Origin: Canna indica
Lineage: Eukaryota > Streptophyta > Magnoliopsida > Zingiberales > Cannaceae
Length of the DNA: 64,000 nucleotides
NCBI GenBank assembly: GCA_034359265.1
Contig: CP136895.1
Coordinates: forward strand, 1,428,501-1,492,500
Direction of reading: 5' to 3'
The notes below the pieces were generated by a model, which had not been told where the DNA came from, did not search any database, and was given only the letters and a program-made list of their open reading frames with translations. A program made the translations under genes and the position numbers. Positions 22,050 to 37,000 of this stretch are shown piece after piece. Each line of letters begins with the position of its first letter. Position 1 is the stretch's first letter.

Positions 22050-25000
22050 CTAGTTGACAGCAGTAAAGTTCAGGTCAAGCGGCCTCAGAGCCCCCTGAAC
22101 AATATCTTGAACAGTCCTATTGCGTCGGCAAACATGTGAAAGCTCTTCAAGCCTATTAGTGAGAGCAGAACTCTCTGATCCTGAGGCGACATCTGAAAGA
22201 GTTCCAAGAAAGCTTGAACACTCGGCTTCTGTCAGAGCTGTGTGTGGTACAAGTGAGATGCTATCCTTTGCCCACCCTAACACCTTGGCACCATATGTCC
22301 TGGTTAGGGATAACAATACATATGTCACCTGCAATAAGAGAACACCAATTTAAGAAACTAAATACTCAGCACATTTCTTAAAAATATCATTCCAAGAGAA
22401 CCATGCGGCATTAGATACCTCCTCCAGTCTAGACGATGGAAGTGCTCCAGCTAAGGACGCAATTAAAATTCGGGTAAGAGTAGCACCACGAGGAACTATT
22501 GCATCATTTATTATGGACTGGTACTTTTGTCCAGCAGAGGAATTTGCCAAGTCAAATACATCGGATAAAAAGTTCAATATGGACTTGCAAGCATCTCTGT
22601 GAAAAAAGAAACAAATTAAAGGAATTTGTCACCACAAATAACATAGAGTATATCAAATTTACCATTAGCAATCCATTCCTATACCCTGAAAAAACAAGCA
22701 GCCTGGGCAGGCCTCAGTCACTAATTTAAGTTAACACTGAATGTTTAAAAGCTACTAAAAAACTTTTTTCAGATCACCACCCACCCTGAAATGTTTAAAA
22801 GTTACTAAAATACTAGTGAATATTTCAGAGGTGTTAGCCAACCTTTTTTAACGGTCATTTATGCTAGTTAGGGTAACAGAGAAATCGAGAGTGTTAACAA
22901 CATAAATGCATAAATTGATCTCTTTCCTCACAACTTAAGCTTTTAGGAAAGTTGATCATTCAATCAAATTTAACATTGTACCGGAGCATGAGATCCGTGC
23001 CCAGAGTGAGGGGGAGTGTTAAGAACATAAATGCATAGATTGGTCATTCAATCAAATTTAACACAGAGAAGCAAAAGGACTTCTAGCCCTTGTTTAGTTA
23101 GAAATATAACACTCCCTTATTTCAATATAAGAAAATAGGGACAGCAAGAAAGAGAGAAGAGACATTTCACTCCAAACCAGCAAAATCTTTCCTCCCAATA
23201 ACAAAAGTAGAGAGAAGAGAAACCTTTCCTCTTTTCTTCCCTTTTCTTCTTTTATTTTCTCTAATTTTCAACATTTTCTATCCAAGCATAGTCTTAGTAA
23301 CTAAAATCTAGAGAAGATCATGAGGCTAAGTTTACCAAAGGAGAGCAGGACAATGCAAATAGAATTAACTATATCTCATTTAGCAGAGAAAGAAGTAATA
23401 CTAATATTATACTACTATTGGTCACTAACATCATGAAATTCGAAAAAGTATGGAAAAGATTTCCTTCAGGTGACACAAGAATAGGGACCAAAAGACACCT
23501 GTACTAAATAACCAGATTGATCTACTTCTAGCTTTCGCTAATTAAAAAATGAGATAATAACATATCAAGGCCAACCTATAGTAAAAACTATAGGTTAAGA
23601 CTTCACTTTCCCAAACTTAGCGCAAGGCCCAACCTTCCAATTTGTAAGGTATTAATGAATCTTGTTCATTTTACATCCAAAGCTCCATTAGCCTTCCCAT
23701 GTGGCAGGCTGACGTGATAAAGAATTAAAACTCCTTGCCCCCTTTCTCTTTCCAACTCCTCCTTGTTTAATAAAATAGTATAAAGTATTTTATATTTAAT
23801 TATAAAATATTAAAATATGACTTCAGGAGGGAGGAAGTTATCGAGGGGGGAGAACAAGGAAGAAGAAGAGGGAGGATGACTTGGAGGAGGAAGAGGAAAA
23901 ATTAGAGGATGAGAAAGAGATTGCTGGAGGAGGAGGAGGAGGAGGTTTTGGTGGAGGTCATTGAAGGAGGAAAAAGAGGAAGAGAAAAATACACATATGT
24001 TATTATCGTTTGTCATGTCAGCTTGACATGTACCACATAGACAAGTTAAGAGAGTTAACAGAGGGACCATAATACAAACTGAAATATCCGATCCTCTGGT
24101 GTAAAGTAAGACCTTAGCTTGTAATTTTCCTTCAAAAATAAGACTTTGACGTGTAATTTCCCTATAGATTGGACTAACATGCTATTATCCCTTAAGAATG
24201 AACTTGAAAGGTGAATACAACAAGAATATCAAAAAGATTGTAATTAAGGAGAAACTTTGGAAGAAAAACTTAATTCCATGGCAAGTATGTGGTCATGTTT
24301 AGGTATTTCATCTTTGACTACAAACTAAATTTGATTCTTCTAAATAAAGTAATACTTTAAACAGAATTTGTACTCTACTTGCTAAAACACAAAGAAATAT
24401 GGCAAGCGCAGTTTAAACTTATTTCTATTTTCTACTAGTTATTATCCTAGATTAAAAGGAATTAAACTGATTTAGTAACTAAAACATACTCGAAATAATA
24501 GACATTGTCAATAAAAGAGAACTTCAATATTCACCATCGGTATGTCAAACCTTTTAAAGGAAAAAAAAGCAATCTGCATGTGCATAACTTGAAAGAGAAA
24601 TATGCATGAGGGCCTTCAATCAAAATGCTTAAGTGTATAGTATTTCCTCAATTTATTTTGTCCTTGATACGCAAACCAAGAGCTAGAACTTAAAACACTT
24701 CATTTTGTTCATTCATCTTTCAACTATACTGTAAATAACAACAGAACACTAGCTTCTTGAAACTACGAAGACAGCATATGGCTTAAAGATTTAAAACATC
24801 GAATGAGCAGAAATAAGCTAGGAAAGAATCATCAGATACCAAGTATATTAAGTTTGATCATATATGAAGCTGCACAAGTTACCTGTGTTGTATAGTGATC
24901 CCAACCATCGAACAGTCAATTAGAGATTGAAATACAGAAGAAGGAATAAATAGATCAGGACAATATCTTATGCATCTTGAAGCTAGCAGAAAACAGTCAT

Positions 25001-28000
25001 CTGCTATGTCTGGTCTAGCTGTAAAATCCTACATTAAAGCATGCAAGGAAAATTTCAGTTGTTACCTAATTAAGAAAAGAGAAATCAATAGTGTTGAACA
25101 ATAAACGGTACTAAAGAGAAATAGTACATTAATTGTAGCAAGAAGCTTCGTTGTATGTCTAAATAGCGCCTCAATGAGATTCCTAAGGTAGTCAGCACAA
25201 GTAGGATCAGACCCAAACATCTGCCAATCAAGGTAACCAACAATTAATTAAATGAAACGGTGGTCTTCAAATAGAAGCATACAAAATTATTGTACCTTTA
25301 TAACTTCACTTGACAAATATAAAAAGCAGGATTGGTTATGTTGCTGATACAACGACTGAACTTCCTCCAGCATTGAGCCTATAATTGTCATGAATCTTCC
25401 ACAGGTTCTCACCTTCATATCAGGAAAAAAAAAAGACTAGAAATTAGTCAATAAAATGTATGATATCAATAAAATACAAGCAATTGTAGCATGCATACAA
25501 CAATGTGAAAACAAGAACCTGGACAAATCTCATGTCACCAAGAGTACAAAATATTAGTAAATGGCAAAAGGAAATGATGAAAATTCATATAGTAGTTACG
25601 ACATCATCCTATCATCAATGGAGAATGTAAAAAAAGCATAAGAATAGTTCTTTATCCTTCCCATAACCAAAGTATAATGTAAAAAAAGCATAAGAATAGT
25701 TCTGATATCCTTCCCATAAGTCCATAACCAAAGTATAAGCTATAACAAACTCACAGCATATTTACAGGCACGGCATAAAGACTCCATTGTTCTCATGTCC
25801 CAGCCACGACTACACCAAGAGATGGTAGCAATTAGTGTCTATATAAGTTACTACTGTGCACATAATAACCTTAGCAGGGTATCATGATACTTACTGATCA
25901 AAGATGGATTTGAAAATTGGCCAGAACTGGTTGACTGCTTCTGCTACGATTTCTGGAACATTAACATTCCTGAAAATGATCTTAAGTAGATGTGAAACTA
26001 TCCCAAAAAGCTACCGAAACAATTGACCAATAACAATAGTACTATTAATAACAATAAGAATAATAAAAGAAGTGAGCTACCTGAAAATGCATGCAAGTCT
26101 GTCAATATGAACTGTAAGCTGACGAGCTGGTACTTCTTTTATAAATTCTCCACCTTGATTGGTGAATTTCTGATTGTTGCAGGATGAAGTGGTTACCAAC
26201 AAGGCAACAAGTGATTATTTTGGCTATTTCTCAAAACATAATCTCAATACTAACCTGTAAAGGACTAATAATTGGTAGGCAAACTAATTCCAAAGCCTTC
26301 TTCGCATTCTCAGGAGGAAGTTCCTTGATGACCACGCTGCAATAAGTTTTGTTAAGACAAGAAGAATCTTGGACTATGATAATATTTATAAATTTGAAAA
26401 TGTGCACAACCTCAATGCTTCAACCAAATGCATTGAATCCTCGGAAGACACTTTATATCCTCCTTCTCCACTAATAGCTATATGGTAAATATGAAAAAGC
26501 CCATCCAAGACTCCCAGAAATTTCTTGCTGCAATCTGGACAAAAGAAATGCCTTAAATATCATTTGAAAGGAAGAAAGATTTACTAAAAGAAAATAAAAA
26601 AGAAACAAAAACAGTATATTCCATGTAAAATGAAGGGTGTTGACGCTGAGAGCCAAAATCTATGTGGATCAAAGAGAGACGAAGAACAGAAAAAACTAAA
26701 GCAAAAACTGAAAAATAACTATAACAAGGAACCTTTATAGGACAAGGCGAACATTTTGAGGAAGTAAATAGCTTATATATTGAATCCAGCCCAATGTTTC
26801 CAATACAAAGAGATTATCATAGTACCATTGGTAATCCAGGAATCCAATTAATCTAAAGATATTGAGTATAGGAAAATATGAAGTAATGCTATCTTAGTTA
26901 TTGTTAATTTGTTATACTCTGAAGATCCATATAATAGAAAAAGAATCCATGGACCTTTATATTATTTCAGTCAAAACAGACAATTAGTATCTTTCCCAGT
27001 AAAATCTAAATGGAGGAAGCAATAATCAGCAAATGTGTGTTGCCTATTTACCTTCACATATATCCTTGAATGCAACGGCAGCAGCTGCTGCACAATCTTC
27101 AGATACACTCATTCCCTTGGTGAGAATATCAAGTAGCGGTGGCAAGATCTTAAGTTCAACTGGAGCAGCATCGATACATTTTGAATATGCTCCAATGGTA
27201 GAACAAACTGGGCCATTTGAAGAAACATTGAGCTCACTAATTCATACAAGTACACTTGTTGAAACCAGTTAATAAATAACTGATAAATACCTGTTTGTAG
27301 CAAATATGGTTCATAAGGAAGATTTGGAAGTAATGTCATAATCTGCAAAATGAAGATTTGAGTGCAAATATATTCATTGAAATATTCATATATTGCTACT
27401 ACTAGTTAATATAGATAAAGCATTGAGAGTGTGCTTTCCTCTAGCCTTGAGCTACAAATCAAGCAAAATAAACATGTTTTTGACAGCATTCAAGAAAATA
27501 ATTCTTAGCTGTCAAGCTGCAGACCCTCTTTTAACCCTCAGCAGATTGTTGAAATTTCTTTTGCATTTAGGTGAAGATTTCTACTTCAGATTCCATTTAC
27601 ACAGATTTCATGCAAACAGAATGGCCAAATATTCCAAATCTACTACATAAGAAAGGCTTCCTATACAAACAAGAGACTTTCTTGCTACAAAAATGGTGTT
27701 GTGACAATTAAGAAAGTCTAATTGCGAGAGAGGACAGTGAACTAACAGTCATTTTGAACAAACTGATGAGAAATTACTTCTATACTCTACATTCTAGGAC
27801 GTCATTTTTACCAACAAAAAACTTGGTTCAATTTGGTTTGGGAAATCAAACCACTATAGCATCAAACTACAGTTTGATTTTCTCAATAGCAAATCGAAAA
27901 TCAAACATTTTCATCAGGTTTGCAACATTCCTAATAGAGAAGTTGGGCTCCATTTGGTTCTATTTAGTTAAGGGTAAACTGATCATGAAGGTAATCTAAG

Positions 28001-31000
28001 TTAGAAACTCTACCAGGTGTAACTCTCCAGATTCTTGTGTTGAAATTGAATTGGACACTGCTTGTATGCAGAATAGAGCAGCCTCAACAGGCTGCCATTT
28101 GAAGCCAGCATCATTTCCCTGATTATTAAGAGCCTACAAGATGACAACAAAGAGTCAATTTACCACCAAAGAAAATAATGGATTTAAATTTCAATGTAAA
28201 TTATAAATTCTCATTACTAATCATGTTAGAGTTCGCTGAATGAGACATGCTAAGCCAGGAGAAAATTGATGCTAATCTATCAACTTGGCTGGACTCCAGC
28301 AATTCATTGTTAAACTAACAGGAGAACAGTCCTTATACACGAGGTTTTGCATATCAATCCAATTTTGTTACCAATCATCTTTTGGACCAGTATGGATCTA
28401 ATATAGAAAAGACAGTTAAACATGGTATAGGTCAACCAATGGAACAGCAAGTGGAGCGGTGACAGGGGCAGTGCAAGAACAGCTTGATTGACAAAGACAA
28501 GAAACAAGAGAGAAAATAAGAGATAGAGAGAAAGAGGGATACCAGTCACCAGATTCTTTGAACCAAGAACAAGAGGTATCTACTCTCTTTACGTATTGCT
28601 ACATTTCATGCCTACACTGTAACAATGGCATAACAATGGCATGATAAGTGAGCAACTCTGACCAGCATGCAAGCATTAAGGCACCCTGCATTGCTCAGTC
28701 TCCAGACTCTGCACTTCTTTTTTCTTCTCTCTTTTCTTAGCTGCACAAGAGTGGTATGTACCAACTAGCACAGGAACTTGTGGTGGTGAGTCCTGTAACT
28801 AGTATGTGAATCGTTCTTAGTTGCATCTCAATTATTTAAGCAAATTTCTTTCTTCGGTCAAATATGGGAAACACCTCATTGCAAAATAATGACATGACAT
28901 AGCCAAGTGGTTTTGACAAACCCACAAGCTAGTCACAGCAAAGCCAAAAATACATTAACCGATACAATGGCTTGTCCCGGCAACTAATTGATTGAAGGAA
29001 ATCACCCAAATAATCAGTTTAGCAAAACATAATTCACCAAATTGTTGTAAAATTTAGTATTGTCAATTGTTAACAAAGTATTTTTCATCTAAATCAGACA
29101 AAAAAATCAATTATAATACTTTGGATTTCCCTAGATTTATTTAATGCAAAGGATATGGGTTGCTATGAAAGTTGTCAAAGAGACCTTTGCTAAATTGAAC
29201 AAAAGATGCAATCTTCATCTAACGAGTTTCAACATCAATCAAATAATTTTAAAATTTTATACAGAAAAAATATTTCTGCCATCATCATTATATACAACAT
29301 TTATTTGTTTCAGCATATGACATTATCAGTAGCAGGAAACATCATACCCAGTGAACATCATTTTCTTCCAAAAAGCAAGCACTCAATATGAACACCACAT
29401 TATGAGAAAAGCAAAATCATCATCATCTACAAAAACCAAAGTTATAAAAATTTGTTGCTATATCTCAAATTATAAGTACCTTCCAGGCATAGAGTGGCAA
29501 GCTTATCCAAGTTTGAAGTTTGAACACAAGCTATGTACTCAATATTGAGATGGAAAACTAACAGGTTTTTGTGAAGAAGACAGTAAACTTGAAAAACGAA
29601 CTAAAGACAACAAAGAAAAAACTATTATAAAAAAACTGCCACATTTGGCTAGGAAAATTTTCTGATTAGGTTTGATCAAATCAATAATGCCAAATGCATA
29701 TATTTATATGCACAAGCATGGTTTTAAAAATCGTACCGTACCGGGCGGTATGCCCGGTATTTACCGGTATTTTGGCTTTCCAGTATACTAGATACCCGGT
29801 ATGGGAGAAATACCGGGTATCTCGGTCATACCGGGCGGTATTTATCATATACGGCCCGGTATGGGCGATATATGCATCATACCGCCCAACGGCACTTGAG
29901 CCTGTTGGCAACGGTGGCCGACAACCCGACTGCTTTGGTTTAATACCACCCAAATCGGGCGGTATTGTGTGCATACCGTGAGGTATACCGCCCGGTATGA
30001 TGAACAGTATCCCCAAACGGCTATAGAACCGTTTGGGGCCAGGTTTGGCTTGTTTTGGGGGCTATATAAAGCCCCCAAAACACTCCTTTCACCCTCACTC
30101 ACCTCTCTACCTATCTAAACTCCCAATCTATCTCAATCTTTCTCAAACTCTCTCTCTCATCTTTTTTTTATTAATTTCCACGTCGAAATTCTGTCGAAAT
30201 GGTGCTGAAATCTCAAGCCGACCCCCCATGGCAGCACAGTCGTCGGTTGGATGATTTCACGTGGTGGAGGCATCATTCGATTGAAGCAACACTTGACCGG
30301 AGGATATGGCGAAGTCGTCAATTGCCCCAAAGTACCGCCCGAAGTCCGAAAAATGTTCAAAGCGCAACTCAACAACAAGGAGCAACGTCTTAAGAATGCA
30401 ACTCAACAAGCCAAGTTCGACCGGCGAGCTACCCACGGCGGTGACCATATGAGGCTCGGGGTGGCAATTACGACGAGGATCCGGAACTTGAAGCCGACAT
30501 CCGAGCTTCATTGGAGCATGCCGCATTCGAACGAGATCGGATGTATTATCCCGGATCTCAATTCGAGTATGGCGGCGGCAGTGGCAGCGACGGAATAAGC
30601 AGCGTCGGCTCAACTTCGGCTGCCGGAGCAATGGACTGAAGCGGTTCAATTCCCTCTGGTCCTTATATTGGTCGGAGTTCTAGCAAAAGAGCACCTCAAA
30701 CTCAGAGCAGAGGAGGCAGCAGAGGTGGCCTTCGTGGATTCTTCACAAACCTCGGAGCAAGTGGTAGGAAAACTAATGTTGATGTTTCTGATCTTGATCT
30801 CAGGGCATTTCCTCCTTCATCAGCAAAACAACCACGCATAGATGATGCTTAGGGCAAGACAAAGAAGTGGGAGTTGGGGAAAGCCATCTCCAAATGGTTC
30901 CACTTCGGTCGGATTCCCGCAGATGCAGCCAACAACTCATACTACCGAACTATGGTGTCTATCATCCAAAAGATAGGCCCAGATATTACCCCTCCAACTC

Positions 31001-34000
31001 CCTATGAAATTTCAGATCCTTACCTTGAAGCGGAGGTCAATGAAATAAATCAATGGATCGACGGAATCAAACGGCAATGGGGGATTACGGATGCAATTTG
31101 ATGTGCGATAGCTAGACCAGGTCAACCCGAATGAGCATCATCAACTTCCTCATCTATTGCAACAGGAGGGTTGTTTATCATATGTTGGTGAACTCGTTCG
31201 ATGAAGTCCATAACGCTCTCTACATCTCGAAACTGATGAAGGAGGCGATCGAGGAGATTGGACCCCAGAACTTTGTTCAAGTTATATCTGACAACAGAGC
31301 CAATTTCTAAAGGGCATGTGAGATAATTGATAAGGATTATTCTCACATATGTTGGACTCCATGTGCAGCCCATTGTGTAGACCTGATGATGAAAGATATC
31401 GGTGATATACCGATGGTGAAGGTGACGGTAAAGAATGCGCAACAAATTACGCGCTTCATATACAACCACACATGGGTACACTCCCTTATGAGAAAATTTA
31501 CGGAAGGTATTTTTTAAAAATTATTTATAGTATTTATTTATTAATTAGTTTAGGTAATAATTAATTAATTACTAATAATAATTCCATATTTTAGATGAAA
31601 TTCTTCGACCGGGAGCGACTCGTTTTGCAACCAACTTCATCGCATTAAGGTCGCTCCAACAACGTAAGGCGGGCCTTCGATCAATGTTACAAGTGAGGAA
31701 TGGTCAACATCAAGATATGCCCGAAATAATGATGGAAAGCAAACTGAGAAGTACGTCCTCAACACGCGCTTCTAGGATTGCATCGCAGAGATAATCGTTG
31801 TCGTAGAACCATTGTACAAGGTTCTACGACAGGTGGATATGGAAAAGACGCCTCAAATGGGTCATATCAAACGACAAATTCATCCACCCGGCACAAGAAG
31901 AAATCAAGAGGGTTATGATTTCGGAGACCAAGTATAAACCCTTCATCAACATTATCTCCCAGAGGTGGGAGGATCAAATGGGTCGTGACATACACATCGC
32001 GGGTAATTTTTTATTTAATTTTCTGAAATTTATTTAATTTTAATTCACTATGCTAAATTACTTATTAAATTTATATTTTTTTATAGCGTATTATTTAAAT
32101 CCCGCATTTGATCTTGGAACGATGGATAGTTTGTTATATTTGCTTCGCAAGGTCATACAACGAATGTCAGCATCAACCAGAGAAGCGGCACAAGCTCTAA
32201 ATGAATCAAAATATTTTCAAGATTCAAGTGGCAATTTCGGAGAACCATTTGCAATATCGTGCCGAGATTCTATGGATCCAGGTAGATATAATTTTTTTTC
32301 AATTTATTTATTAATGATAAAATTTGTAATCTCGTTACTAATATTAATTTTAAATCTATTGCAGTTGAATGGTGGTTGCAATTTGGAACTGAAGCTCCAA
32401 CTCTTCCGAAGATTGCAACACGCATCCTCTCGCAAATCACATCATCAAGTGGATACGAGAGGAATTAGTCGACCTTTGCCTTGATTCATACCAAACCGTG
32501 CAACCGGCTTTCATATGCTCGATTAGAGAAGCTAGTATACGTTCATTAAAACATGCGGCTTCGATTGCGGATATTACAAAACAAAGATATTCAACATGTA
32601 GATCCGTTCGATGTCAAGATCGTCCAAGACGATGCGGACCCGATAATTGATTAGTGGAGTGCAATGGAGAGCGACCAGCCTCTTCTTGATGAACCAGGCG
32701 AACCACCTCGGCCTTCACCAATTATATCTGATGCACTTGAGTCTGAGAGCCAACCAGAAGACATGGCCATTACTCCGTTGGACTCTCAACGAATTCAGCA
32801 AGCAATACGCCGATCCGAATCGGACTCTCCATCTTCCCAATCAAAGGGAAAAAAGAAGGCAACACCTTCAAAGGCAAAAGGCAAAAGGCAAAAGGCAAAG
32901 CCAAAGGTAAACGACCAATTGATCCTTTGGATGCGATTGCAGAAGTAGAAGAGGACGAAGAAGACGAGCCCCCCGTTCATAGCAGTAGCAGCACACAAGA
33001 CGGAGGAGATGATGATGATGGAGCTGGTGGAGAAGACATTGTCGTGCCATCAACTCCGGCACCGGTTGATCTGTGGACAAATGAGCAATACTTCGATCAC
33101 ACCACCCAAGATGAGGATCACGGTGCTAAAACCGAACAAACAACTCGGGTGTACGAGAAGAGGCACTGGAGTCGAGGAGATGGACCGACAGCTTTGCAAG
33201 ATTACCATCACAATATGATGAGTAGTTTGCAAGAGGTTTCTGAATCAACCTACTCTGTATCCAGTACCTACTCAACTGATGATACAGGGTCTAGTTTTTG
33301 GAATTCCAACAAAGAATCGCTAATGTCAATGTGGTATAATGGATACCAAGGTATTATGCAATGGGAAAATTTTCAAATATGGGCATTAGAGACCTACGGT
33401 GTTGACCTTAGTCGTGTATTTCCCCAAGCCCAAGATATGTATGGGTACGACGGACGTCATTCGTCCGCATTTTAAACATTGTATTCATGTATTTGACATT
33501 TGAATATTGATTTTAAGCATTTCTTCATCAATTATATGTTATTCGAGTTATTTCTAACCAAAAAAAAAATCGGCCGGTATGCATTTTCATACCGGTCTGT
33601 ACCGTGTGTCGGTACGGTACGGTATGGTACCGATATATACCAGTACCGGTACCGAGATTTTAAACCATGTGCACAAGGAACATTGTAGTATATTTCAATT
33701 CAATCTGAAGATGATCTTCAAAAACCCATACGAAATACACATTCCATAACATATGCTAACAGAAAAGGGTGGCATCATTGGGCACTAAAAAAATGATATT
33801 GAAAAGCTGCAAGAATAAGACTTCTAGAAATTGTATAAAAAAATATACAATTAAAAGGATAAAGTTACCTAGAAACAAAATAGAAAACAGTCTCACCTGA
33901 AATAGCATCTTGGAGAGAATGTTAAGTGTTTGTTCGCCTCCTAGAATAGCCGTTGCATCGATTAATACATCACTAACAGCTAGCAAAAAAGATAATTTCA

Positions 34001-37000
34001 TCACTTTCTAGAACTGTCAGACTAAAGCATCATTTTTTTAAAAAAACCAATGCATGAAACATGATGCTGATCCTGATGATAAAACATAAGCAACAAGTGA
34101 AAGCAAATAGTTAGAAATCTTACTGATTATCGTGGCAGTTAAAACTAGATAGAATGATCATAATAAACAAACTCAGTTTTTCATTAAAGATTCAACAGCA
34201 TGAAAAGAAAATGAAGAAGACATCATACAGATTTGAAGGTAAATAAAGAAAGGCACAATAGATAATCCATTTCTATGTTCCAATACATAATTAGAAAAAT
34301 GAAGAGAAGTAATAGGATGCAAATAAAACAGCTATAAAGAACTGAAGATACAAGAGTTGAGCAAAAACAAATGGTGGTATAGGGTGTGGAATAGAGAAGG
34401 TGAATAAGAAGCTAACAAAACCATAAATATGAATCTTTTTATAAGAATTTCATTCTTATACCATATCTGCTATGCTTAAAATCCTTGCGATCTTCTTCTG
34501 ATAGTTCATCATAATCTTTAGGATATTCAACCCGAGAGCTGACCTGGCAATAAAAATGTTACAGTTAAAGAGTACCCATGAAAGAAGAAAATATGCATGA
34601 AACTAAAGCTGCAACTTACAGAATCCAACATAGAGTTTTGACCGCTTATACTATCAATTACATTTGTTTCATAGAACTTAACATAATTCAGCTGAACATA
34701 CTCACGAAGTAAACCAGAATCTCAAATGGAGTACAAAAAACCCGAAACCTCCTATTCCTTTCCGCCTCAATTGAAGCCTCAGAGCCATAGGATACATAAG
34801 ATTCCCTGAATTTGCATCATCATGCAACCATTTACAAATTCAACAGAAATATCATATTTGCATTATTATAGAAGTTACCTTCTTGACAAGATAGTCTGGA
34901 GATTGTGCCAAAAGTTATATGTCATAGACGAAATGTCATACTCAGGATGTGATGCAACTTCAAGCAATGCTTGTACTATAAGCATTGAATCATCAGAACC
35001 TACATCACGCAAAACAGGTACAAATGATAAAGAGACAACAATGCTACCATCACAGCACAAATTATTGGTGTATTTTAAGAAAATAAAAAGATATTAACAG
35101 ATCTCAGTTGTACCAGTGGCAATCAACTCTACATAAGAATCACCCAAGTCTGCAAACAAACGAGCAATAGCCTTGACATCTTCTTCATCCTGGTACCATT
35201 AATTTAACAATATCAGATAAGTACCTAAGTTTGTGTGCTAATTCACAGCTTAGATCCTGATGATAACATTAATTAGCAAGATTGGAGAATTAGGTGGAGT
35301 ATGTATTTGCTGAACTATCAAAAATCATGAAATATTTGAACAAAAATATCAGGTTCCAGGAAATGGCTACTAAAAGAGGTAGAGAGCTGACCACGAATAG
35401 CAACTAAATCCAACCAGTAAGAAACCTTTCCCACAGTTAGTATTCATGTTTAGGCAATCATCTTCCCATAAACCAGTCCCATAAGATCTGCCCGATTTAT
35501 ACATATCACAATGCCATTGTTCAATGCTTCAATAATTGTTGTTATATGTTTGGTTAGTATCCCTCTGCAAGCTCTGAAAGGGCTAAAAGTGTAGCTCCAC
35601 ACAGGCTACAGGAGATTGAACTTTACCTACATCATGGAGTTCTTACATTGTTGTTTGGTTAGTCACGATTGCAAAATTAGAAGTCTCAGTCTCACATACT
35701 CCAGAATCTAACAGCGAGCATTTCTAGAATCTACCATGCAGCTCACAGAGTTATAAAGACCATTTGCTATAAAGTAAACATGATACCATGCACACCTAAA
35801 ATCTAAAACCATTACCTCATGATTGAGAACCATAAGATAAAAAAAAAGACAATAATAACCATGGTTTAAAAATACCGATACCGGTCATCATCTCGGTGGA
35901 TGACCGGTACCGGTACGTACCGATACCGTACCGTACCGACACACGGTACGGTCCGGTACGAAAATGGCATACCGAGCTCTTTCTTTTTTTTTTGATTTTG
36001 TGCTAAAAATAACTCCAATAACCCATGATTGATCAAGAAATACTTAAATTTCATATCCAAATGTCAAATACATGAATACAATGTTTAAAATGCGGACGAA
36101 TGATGTCCATCGTACTCGTACATATCTTGGGGACATACACAACTAAGGTCAACACCGTAAGTCTCCAATGCCCATATCTGAAAATGATCCCAAGATATGT
36201 ACGAGTACGACGGACTAAGATCAACACCGTATGTTGGGATGTGTAGCGACTGATTTGCCCTAAGCGTTTTATGTTGCGCTACGCAGAGTTTCCGGCGGTC
36301 CCTAATACAGTATCGAACAATACCCTGCCAGGGGTGTGGGGGCGGAGCCCCCGAAGATTTTTTTGAGCCCTTTGGGTTGTGGGCCTATGTCGCCCTATAT
36401 AAATTCTAATGTAATGATTCTCTTATATCTATGAAAAACCCTAATACAGTATCGAACAATACCCAACGGCTCTTTTTAAGAGCTGTTGGATCATATCGGG
36501 CGGTATCGCCCAGTATGACAGCAAATACCGCCCGGTATTTGCTAAATACCGGAGCATACCGGGCGGTATTTACCAAGATACCGGTATTTTCCAATACCCG
36601 GTATGTTGCAACAGTACACAATGTCATACCGGGCGGTATAGCCCGGTATGATAGCAAATACCGCCCGGTATTTCATAAATACCGGGCATACCGGGCGGTA
36701 TTTACCGAGATACCCGGTATTTACCCATACCGGGTATCTCGTATACCGGTTTTTTCAAAAACCGGTAAATACCGGGCTTACCGCCCGGTACGGTACGAGA
36801 TTTGAAACCATGATAATAACTAGTAACTTCAAGTTAACAGAGTCCATTAAGGAATTCATAAAATATTTATCAATCATCAAAAAGAGAGATGCATCACGGA
36901 TGCCTACCCTGGAGGAATCTTTAATCTCCTCTCTCAAACTCATAACACGAGACACAAGAAGATGTATTAGTGGCATTTGTGTGGATAAATCACCAGAACT

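Noticed and set aside
23826..23990. Purine-rich tract with a long ORF on the minus strand.
   Set aside because: Simple GGA/GAA low complexity within a MOS14 intron; the ORF is Leu/Ser/Pro-rich by composition only.
36232..36458. A possible solo copia LTR (TGTTGGG...CGAACA) in the hAT derivative.
   Set aside because: The flanking five bases (CCGTA and ATACC) do not match, so insertion of a whole LTR is not supported.
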